Assembly: GCF_030272615.1 (NCBI RefSeq)
Contig: NC_081412.1
Location: 339,876,870 to 339,940,869, forward strand
Origin: Cryptomeria japonica
Lineage: Eukaryota > Streptophyta > Pinopsida > Cupressales > Cupressaceae
Length of the DNA stretch: 64,000 nt
Direction: 5' to 3'
The position numbers and the translations under genes are program-made. Below the pieces are notes generated by a model that was not told where the DNA came from, ran no database searches, and saw only the letters and a list, made by a program, of their open reading frames with translations. Within the stretch, counting starts at the first letter, position 1. Every line of letters begins with the position of its first letter. This document shows positions 55,883 to 64,000 of this stretch, piece by piece.

Positions 55883-56575
55883 TATTGTTTGTAACTAGGA
55901 AAGGGGGTTCGGATTGCGTAAAGGCAACATCCGAACCCCTAAAGGGATGGGCCTCCCCTTTCAAGGTTAACGTGTAGGGTTGGACCTAAAGAGGGTAGAG
56001 TGCCCCCAAACAGGGCATGCCCTACAATGACACGCCACTCCAAAACCATTTTGGCGCCAAACTTAAATTCTAATTAAGCCCAACTTGAAAGTTATCTGCC
56101 ATATAAATAAAGATCATTTGCCAAGACCAAATCAATCATTCATTCATGCAATCAGCGAAATTCTTTTGCTACTTGGTGTGCGAAATTAAGAAGTGAACTG
56201 GGCGAACTTATTCAAGGAAGACAAAGCTATTTTGGTGTTCCTAATTTCTGTTAGAGAGTGCATTAAAGAGCAAACTTGGTGCAGACTTGATGAAATTAGA
56301 AGTGCAGATCTGATATGACAAAAGGAGCAGATCTGATAAGAGGTTGAAGATTCCAGCTAAGTATTGTATTGTTACAATTCAAGATTGAATACATAATCTG
56401 ACTTGTGGGTCTTTAGTGCTGGGTTTTTCCTCCTTAGAGGTTTTCCCAGGGTAATTGTGTTGGTCTCTTGTGCACTTGCTTTCTCTCTTTCATTTACCTG
56501 TTTATAGTTTACTTAATGTTAGCAAATAATTAAATACTGAAAGTCTGATTGCTGGTCTGAGTCACAAAATTAACA
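55883..56575 (+). repeat. 3' LTR of copia D
   Basis: 693 bp, begins TATTGTTTGTAAC and ends AAAATTAACA, followed by GTTAT. Confidence 0.93.
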
Positions 56576-57735
56576 GTTATTAATGTGTTTTTTGAGGAAA
56601 TCGACCTCCTCTTTGGAGTTATTTATACCTTGCCTTGGGAATCGAGCTTTTCATTCTATGGGCATTTGATAACTTGACATTTATGATTTCTTGGCATTTG
56701 GAGAAGGCAAACCCAAGGGTTTCTGCATTTCTGCAAATCAGGGCATTGGAGAACGTAGTATCTTCATTGTGAGTCGTGACAGCTACCTTAGGTGGTGAAA
56801 GATTTTTTGAGGGTTGCTTTTCAATTGGTTACAATCAGTAGTCAAATTTGTGAATATTGGAGGACATTTTTGGAACAAATTGGAGATGTTTCAAGGCTGC
56901 AATTAATTAATTCTCCGGACTGATATACTACAGCAAGGGCAGCATACATAGAGGTCACAATTTCATCAAATATTGTGAAGTTTCATCAGCATCAAGGGTT
57001 GCAGCATTGTTACAAAGCATATCGATTTGCACATTAGGTTCCTTATTGTTTATTTACATTGTCATATCGATCTGTGAGTTGTTGTTGTAAATGCACATTT
57101 TATTGAACTTGTGAGGGCATTTTGATTGTGAGCCAAGAGTCTTGGCATTGAATATTGGATAGTTGAAATCATCATATGCGTGGTGCATTCCAACTTGTAT
57201 TTGGTTTAGCATAAAAAGAAGGTAGTACAACGTTGCATGCCATTTGTTTGTCAAAATGCTTAATTGTTGCATATTGGTTATCTTAGGATGCATGAGAAGT
57301 GCTTGTTAAAATGTCCATTAGCTGTAGGTGCACATTTTACATGTAGAAGTCATATGTGTACATTCAAAAGACAAAAAAGGATTGCATTTGCATTTTAGCT
57401 CTTGGCCTAGAACTTTTAGTAATCAATTGCAAGCATATAAAGTTCACTTGAAACCATTCCAAGTAAGCAAAAACAATCTGAAAACAAAAGACAGCAAGAT
57501 AGAGGTTTCATGACAACTGTTGGACAAAATTCCTTGAGGTTCAAGTCAGCAATTAGAGATCAAATTTAGCAAAACCAAGGAAAGCTGCATAGCATGCAGA
57601 GTTATACTAGCTGTCTAAAACTGCATAACACGCAAGTTATTCAGTCTGAAAACTAGAACAACAGTTTATCAAACAATTGTTTGTTAATATTCCCTACACT
57701 TTCAGTCATACAACAGCAGGGGATATTACAAATTG

Positions 57736-58945
57736 CTTGAGGACAAGCAATTTTGGCAAGGGCAGACTGTAATGTCCCCTTTCTAGCCAATTAATTGATG
57801 ATTCGTCGTTCGCCTATTTCTTCATGGTCCCGCGGGCTAACTTGGACGTTGAAGGGATCCAAAAGTTATTTGGCCTAGGCATTTCCAGTTTCAAGCCAAT
57901 CTGAGCTGATTTAATGCAATTTTGGGGAACTTACTATTTTAAGTAAGTCAGCTAGCTAGGGTAGTGACTTAGGATTTTCAGTCCATTCTTGAATTTCAAG
58001 AATGTCGGTGATGATAGTTGAACACCGATTGGATAAAGTTTAAGTTATAAAGTTAAATTTAAATATTTAACATTATCGTTATTTAATAACTTTAGTGGGA
58101 CCATAAAGTTGAGAATGTCCCCTTTCTTTTAAAAGGTACATGAGCACTCTAATGAGGAGGTTATAATATTAAAATAAAAGTAATTTCTATTATCCCACAT
58201 TGCCTCTGCATTGGGTCAACTTCCTTGGAGAGCGAATAAATAGAAGTTTTGAGAGCTCTTTCAGTGCTTGGTTGAAGAATTTGTGAGTATATTGCTGGGG
58301 TAATTTCTCAAGGGTTTGTGAGGATGAAATCCCTCAAGAATGGCATTCTCTTCACTGTTGAAAGATACATTCAGGAGGATTATTGAGTGTTTTCATTCAT
58401 GAAACATAGTTGGGCTTCATTATTGGGTTAATGACTGCAGTTTGATTTATGAGCACTTAGGGCTGATTTTGGAGAAAATTGTTAGGGCAGAATTTGAGAG
58501 CATTGGTGGCAGCCAAAAAAATAGGAAAAAAGTATTTGCTACAGTACTGCTACTACAATGACGCTGCTCCAGTAACTTTGCTAGATTGTCGCTGGTACAG
58601 TGATTTTGCTATTTGTAGTCTTTTAGAGTGTTGTTTGGATGAAATTTGTGAGCAGCCCAAACCAAAGTATTGCTGCATTTTCTGGGCATGTTGGATTTAG
58701 ATAATAGGGGTTATTTTATGAACTAGGTTGTCAGTATTTTATCGAAAAATTGAATGTTTAAGCATGCAAAAAAATCTGGAATTTTCAGCAAAGATTTCCC
58801 ATGTAATGTTCAATTTTTTCTGAGTTTAAATTAATGCAATATTTTCTATTTTTCTGCAATCTACTGTTATGCAAAAAAACATTGAAATTCATCATCAAAA
58901 CCATTTGCAAAAACATGATTCAAACATTACAAAGAAACACAAAAA
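57736..58945 (+). repeat. End of chromovirus G and its 3' LTR (truncated)
   Basis: 57736-57767 codes LLEDKQFWQGQ, the last codons of the chromodomain frame, with purine-rich GGCAAGGGCAGAC as probable purine tract. LTR G starts TGTAATGTCCCC at 57768. It contains CTTACTATTTTAAGTAAG near 57930. It runs to about 58945, where A2 sequence starts; no LTR end is seen. The open frame 58479-58700 inside it looks incidental. Confidence 0.7.
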
Positions 58946-60936
58946 AAAGGGAGGTATAAGGGTGGATGCTACAATACAATTGGGCCAAATACCTGTCAGA
59001 GTGAATCAGAGAAATTTTGAGTCTAGCATAAAACGTTCTACATGTCCCAGCATGCCATCAGATTGTTCTTGGATGCCCTCCACACAAAAGTAGATGTTGA
59101 CACGTGGGGACACTTTCGTCCTCTTAGTCAAGTGGAGCCGACTACGTTGGACATCTGTTTCAAGATGCACATGGATACAATGACAACTAGCAATGACCAG
59201 TGTCAACCTGCCAAAACGCGGAGACAAGAATTGGAGCAACAAAACGTATCAGGGAATGATAGTTCAATGCAGAAGAGGAAGAGGGAACCTTCGAAGTATC
59301 TTCCAGGGACAGTGTCGAAGATGTGTAAGTTGCAGAAGATGTATACATTGGAAAGGATATTGTAGAAGATATTTGAGAACATGTTTCACTGGCAGAAGAG
59401 GTATCAGTTGCACAAGACGTATCAGTTGCATAGGAAGTATCAGTTGCAAGGAATGTGTCGGTGGGTGCCTTGGGTGCTATTGGGAGTTACGGCGAGGACG
59501 ACATTGAAGAAGCAGTCGCCATTGAGACTGCAACTAGCATAGTAACACTTGGAGTAACAGTGGTGGTGGCAAAAACTTCTATGGCACCGGTGGTGGCAAC
59601 CATTAAGGTTTCTATTCCCTTGCCAAAGTTTGTCCTATTAGCATCATCACCATTGGCAGTGGCAGGGTCAAGAACATTGGGAGTGGCGGAATCAAGACCA
59701 TTGGCAGTGGTCGTGGCAAAGACAAGGAGGCCAACATTATAGACTACATCAGCGGCCATAGAAATATCACGACCGCCAGTATTAGCGACAGAGATAGCAC
59801 CACCCTCAATACCACCACTAGGTGTAATTTATGTGTGAGGGAAGGCATTGGTGAGGGGGACCCAAGGATTTATTCGTGGTTGAACCAATTGGGGGTCACA
59901 CCAGAGGTTCCACGCATCGAGTTACTATCATAAACAACTCTTGAAGGTGGTGAAATTGTGACTAATCAGTAGTAAGTTCCATTGGTGACCACCCAGACAG
60001 AACAAGTCACACACACAACTGTGCTAGCAGGGGCACAAGGCTCATCATATGGGGAAGGGGAAGAGGTTGTCTTAAAGTTGAGTCGTCCAAACCCAAAAGA
60101 TTCGATTGGCACAGTGCGGCGTGGCCTCTGCCAGTTGGGAGGTATAGCCACCTTTCTTGTGTGGGTAGGAGACATTGCACGAGACTCAGACATTGGCCAC
60201 AACCCTCTAGTGGCACAAGAGACAGAACGACTGCTAGCCTTTATGCAGGGAGAATGTGATAGGGAGTTCTTTAGATGTTTTACTGCTAAAGAATGGCTGC
60301 AAATGGAAACCCAAAAGATGAAAGATGCCTGGAACCCACATCGACCTACAGTTGGAGACCAACATGGACAAATTATGTGAGCAATTTATAGAATGGAGGT
60401 TGCTTTCAGGGATTTGTTCCTTAAGCATCAAAGGCTAACAACCACACATTCCCAGGTTGTTGCTCAATGAGTGTAGGCCCTCCACCAAGTGGAATATGCT
60501 CTACAACTCTTATAGAGCAAGCACAGAAGGCTCGTGACTAGCTGGTACAGGAACACTCTCGAGTCACATCCTTGGAGAAGAGGGTGGATGAGCATGAACG
60601 ACAATTGGTTGACAGGGATCGCCAAGTGGCAGAGCTGACTGCACAGTTGGTAGGAAAGGATGAGCAGTTGACATAGTTAATCACACAATTGGGGGCGAAG
60701 GGTAGCGAGCTTGACGCAATGCAAGCAAAATCGATGGAGGCAGTTTATATAGTGAAGGTGTCTCGCTAGCAGGAATTGCTAGCAACTTAGCGCCTCCAGC
60801 TCTTGCAGCAGTAGCACTCGCAACCATCCACCCCGACATCCTCTTTACTACCAAGGACGTCCTCCAACCCTCCTCATTGATTTTCCACTTCCCAAACCAT
60901 TTTGTTTTCATCGTCTAGCAGACAACTTTTTGGCGG
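58945..60936 (+). pseudogene. ORF3 remnant of A-family element A2
   Basis: The start (GQIPVRVNQRNFE, in another frame NWAKYLSE) and SQHAIRLFLDALHTKVDVDT then WGHFRPLSQVEPTTLD match A's ORF3 at 13920-14100 (HHAINLFLDVVRLQVPPEMW). A low-complexity middle with a coding minisatellite follows (59398-59460). Near 60170-60330 is DIARDSDIGHNPLVAQETER, comparable to A's 26310-26400. The end has a coiled coil (SLEKRVDEHERQLVDRDRQV) and a Ser/Pro tail, as in A. Multiple stops; no gag-pol is attached. Confidence 0.65.
59398..59460 (+). repeat. 18-bp coding minisatellite
   Basis: Units of about GAGGTATCAGTTGCACAA repeated three to four times, each encoding a VSVA-type hexapeptide. It lies in the variable middle of A2's ORF3. 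Confidence 0.75.
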
Positions 60937-60942
60937 AGCTAA

Positions 60943-61200
60943 TGTAGTCGGCAAATTTTCCTTAATACTAAATATTGTTTTGTTTATGTGTTGTTAATAT
61001 ACTTGGCAATGTAATTAGTTGTTCTCAAGAGGTTGTGGCAATTGCCGACAGTTGGCAGGCTTAACCAACCATCAAGCACTATATATACTCTCATTGTTGT
61101 ATCAGGAAGAATATATGATTGTACACATTACACTTGATGATAAAGAATAAATAGTTTTGCCATGTGTTGTGTTGAATGCTATTAATTGGTATCATTTCTA
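60943..61200 (+). repeat. LTR of A2 (3' boundary unknown)
   Basis: TGTAGTCGGC follows TTTTTGGCGGAGCTAA, equivalent to A's purine tract and LTR start. GTTGGCAGGCTTAACCAACC near 61053 and TATATATACTC match the A LTR layout. AATAAATAG near 61145 may be the poly(A) signal. Confidence 0.55.
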
Positions 61201-62235
61201 GTATGTTTTTGTTTCTGTATTTAGTTTACTCTGTGTAATCATGTAAGTTCCCTTCGGAGTAAACAATATTCTAGAAAATTTGTGTGGAAACAAGTGGAAT
61301 ACTAGGAGCCTCGCATGGACTAGAGTGAAGAATAGCAAGTACCTCTTATAATGTATCTTAAGTCGTCGTGAAAGTTTGTAGATAAATCTTGAAGAATGAA
61401 TCATTCCTTGTTTTACATATTTGAACTCTGCCTCCAATCAATCTATCCAAACTACTCAAATATTATATATCATGTCTAATTCACCTCATCATATCTTATT
61501 GTTTTGAATTCTCTATGTGATCAATTCACCTCTAAACCAAGCCATTTGGGATTTCCCTCAATTTGGAGCTTGTGTGCTGTTTTAGTAACCATCCTTCTAA
61601 ACTTCTTAAATGCGCCAAATTAAGATTCATTCCAGTCTTCCATTATTCTACTTTTTCTCATGCTATCTAACCAATCTTTATCACAACTTTTCCCTACTTG
61701 GAACTATTTGTGAAGGCACATTACTTGCATTGATATTTTCTTAGAATCCAAAGACCATAGCATACTTTTCATTCCAAAATAATTAGATTGTGTAGTTCTT
61801 CATAAGTAGTCGAAAGGGAAGGTATTGGGTAGGCCATGGAGCGAATGCCTTTCCAGTCTCTCTTTTCATGATGTAGGCTTATTTGTTGATGCTTTCTAGT
61901 CAACTTTGTGCTAAGTGAAATGAAAGTTAGTCATTGGTCGCCTTGGGCTAAGTCCTCATTGTAGCATAGATCTGAGTTATTCAGTAATTGGAAACTAATA
62001 TGATGTAAAATGCCATCGATTCTATCAAATAATCGTTTCCTAGATACATTTATTTTGTTCCTTGTCTACATTTTCTTCTATTTGCTTTTAAATTGCAAAC
62101 CCTATGCCTGGCATTTACCTGTGCACTTGCCTATTTAGGATACTTACCTTAGAGATTGTGCACACCTTTTCAATCTTTTTTGTTGGTCAATCTTGTACCT
62201 TTGCACATTAAGGGGAGATTGTATAAGTCTACCAT
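61201..62235. other. Stretch without assigned gene
   Basis: Low-similarity DNA. No coding frame or recognisable repeat apart from the target site ACCAT of H at 62231-62235. Confidence 0.35.
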
Positions 62236-63826
62236 TGTAATGTCCCACCCTATTTGCAATTAAAAATTTTACATATTCCCAATCTTCAATGTATAGGTAT
62301 TTCATCAAACATTTTGCATACCATATTGAATATTCTTAGTTTTTGTCATACGACAACTTGTCTAATGTTTTGATCATAAACTCACAATGAATTTATCCCA
62401 ATGTAAAGAGACATTTCAACAAACAATTTGTCTGCATTTTGTTCATAGAGTTTTCTGATTTGCAAGTGATGCTCAGAGTTTGCAGATGTTAGACATGCAA
62501 CTCAAATAAAATTACCAAGAACATATCCTTTCAATAATCACAGAATTACCATACCAAATCTGATTTGCGAATTAAACCATTTGCTGCAAGTTAAAGAACT
62601 CAGAAAAAATACAGAGAAGAAAGATTTTTATTCCTGACCTAATTTTCAGTCTCAATGGATACAATGGAAAGAAACTTAGTTTTCAAAACTTGCAGAAGAA
62701 GATAAGAGATTTTCTAAGAATAAACATGGCTACTATTTCCAACAACAACAGAAAATAAGTCTTTGCCGAACTAGAAATCTGATCCAAGTGCCGCTACAAC
62801 CAATGCCCAATAAGGAGCCAAACAACCTGCAAATCTGAAGCAATATGACTACCAACTACAAACAAACTTGAAACCCTAGCTAATATGATTTTTCATCTTT
62901 CAAACCCTAGCTGGTTCAAGCTCCAAAATAATGTAAAGCATGCATATATGCTCAATGATGAACACTGGGTGGATTCACCTCTCAAAATGGAGTTGGTTTT
63001 TCATCCAATCCACTGATTTCCAAGGGTTTCCGTCCTTAGATTTCCTGTAAATGAAAGCCAAAGCTCTCAAGCTTAACAGAGAGAAAATAAAAAGTCAAGT
63101 ATATCCAAATGAGCCCTTTTATAATAAGAATTCTCCAAGAAAGCTTCTGGAAAACCCATTTCATTTTCCCCCTCTTTTAATATTCATATTTACTTGCAAT
63201 TGGGAATAATAATAAAGTGGCCCCTTCTATAATTTTAATTAACACAAGTCACTTTATGAATTAATTTTATATTCACCTTATATTCCCAATATTGCCACCT
63301 ATCTCCATAAAACACTTTATTAAATTATTTAAAACCTTATAACTCCCTAGGTACCAAAATAAAGTTACTTTATGAAAATAATTTAAAAAATCACTTTAAC
63401 CCCCCTTTATGTCATCATATCATAAAGTCATTTAATATAATTAATATTATTAAAGTTAAACTTGATTTAACATTAATAATTACCAATATCAAGTAATGGG
63501 AATAATCCATCCACTTTCCAGATATAGATATGATGCCAAATGACCACCTTGATGAGTTACTATTAATAGTAAGTATGAGCAAAACATCCAAGTGACTTAC
63601 TAAAGATAGTAACTTTGAATCAAAGTAACTTGAATGATCTCTGGAAGGCATACCACATATAAACTAGGACACAGAGCTGAAGATTACTGAAATAAGCACC
63701 AAAAGGTCACCTGAAGAGCCATAGAACACCCTCAGAAGGGTCCCCTAATCACCATGTTAGCCTATGGGGACTAAAGTCATTGGCTAGCCTCTAGGAATAG
63801 TTGATGTTTAAAAAGCGGACATTACA
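62236..63826 (-). mobile_element. Solo LTR H of the TGTAATGTCC family
   Basis: 1591 bp with ends TGTAATGTCC...GGACATTACA and perfect ACCAT duplications on both sides (62231-62235, 63827-63831). On the minus strand its start contains GATTAG, TAGGCTA and GGGTCTTC-like strings in the order seen at the start of LTR E, so it is oriented minus. No internal region remains, consistent with recombination between two LTRs. Confidence 0.88.
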
Positions 63827-63831
63827 ACCAT

Positions 63832-64000
63832 CCTTTAAAACACTACATATTAGTGAAATATTTTTGTAATGAAACTCCGTGTAATAGGAAGAGACCAAAT
63901 AGGTCTATTTTATGTTTACATCTCTGCATGAATTCGATACCCTAAGCATTATCTTGCATCCTCTATTCATAGATATGCAATTTGTAAGCTCATCACAGTG
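63832..64000. other. Right edge, nothing recognised
   Basis: Target sequence of H; no feature seen. Confidence 0.4.

Larger units (their letters stand above)
50820..56575 (+). mobile_element. Ty1/copia element D, 5.76 kb
   Basis: LTRs 50820-51512 and 55883-56575 (693 bp each, about 3% different) flanked by a perfect GTTAT duplication (50815-50819 and 56576-56580). The LTR starts TATTGTTTG, not TG, judged from the duplication and from the purine tract. Gag-pol is nearly complete but has three or four frameshifts and an altered integrase site. It sits in E's 3' LTR and is among the youngest insertions here. Confidence 0.96.
44629..57730 (+). mobile_element. Composite gypsy-type element E, contains F and D
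   Basis: LTRs 44629-46291 and 50282-57730 (the latter split by D) both begin TGTAATGTCC and end GGGATATTACA. Flanks are GATTG and AATTG, a 5-bp duplication with one change, and the interrupted chromodomain frame closes exactly across it. The inside holds a gag start, a second LTR (F) with its own primer site, an unusual ORF and a chromovirus-like 3' end. LTRs of E differ by roughly 10-12% by eye, so it is older than D. Confidence 0.75.
50282..57730 (+). repeat. 3' LTR of element E, split by copia D
   Basis: 50282-50819 continues at 56576 after D. Without D it is about 1.69 kb and follows E's 5' LTR throughout. It is preceded by a purine-rich CAGGAGGGTCGGAC. Confidence 0.85.

Overview
The window is plant nuclear DNA, almost entirely layered transposable elements. 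Clues are the initiator-Met primer sites (TGGTATCAGAGC), an Asp-tRNA primer site (TGGCGCCGTTGCCGGGGA), Ty1/copia and Ty3/gypsy polyproteins, long decayed elements nested in one another, and one exon of the plant diphthine-ammonia ligase (DPH6) gene. A large, slowly purged genome, perhaps a gymnosperm, is suggested; this is inference. I saw no intact host gene, tRNA, rRNA or CRISPR array.

Layout. 1-2349: a gag remnant (minus strand) interrupted by a 2-kb DNA-transposon-like insertion. 3470-27795: a four-layer nest, namely a copia remnant (K) split by a DNA transposon (T1, 4020-27394), which is split by an atypical Ty3/gypsy element (A, 4710-27024), which is split by an Athila-like Ty3/gypsy element (B, 14908-26002). 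29123-29469: DPH6 exon (minus). 31.6-37.3 kb: degenerate repeats, including a second T-family transposon (T2, minus) and the 5' part of a copia element (L, minus). 37345-42589: copia element C (minus), complete LTRs, perfect CATAG target duplication, internal deletion in RT. 43470-58945: a chromovirus (G) whose chromodomain is split by element E (44629-57730). E contains another LTR (F), a non-gag-pol reading frame and copia element D (50820-56575, perfect GTTAT duplication). 58945-61200: 3' end of a relative of A (A2). 62236-63826: solo LTR H (minus, perfect ACCAT duplication).

No element is intact. Stops, frameshifts, a lost RT segment and Asn in place of catalytic Asp in two integrases (B, D) argue against autonomous activity. 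TAG stops where CAG or CAA is expected suggest decay of methylated cytosines.

The most interesting signals are not ordinary genes. (1) Runs of short hairpins with a conserved loop and changing, still-paired stems lie between pol and the 3' LTR of copia D and copia C, and near the end of LTR F; constant-stem hairpin runs occur in A and in T1/T2. (2) Element A ends in only about 25 bp of 3' LTR followed by a 105-bp duplication of its target, which normal integration cannot make. (3) Post-integrase reading frames in A/A2 and B, and a novel ORF between chromovirus-type ends in E, have no function I can assign.
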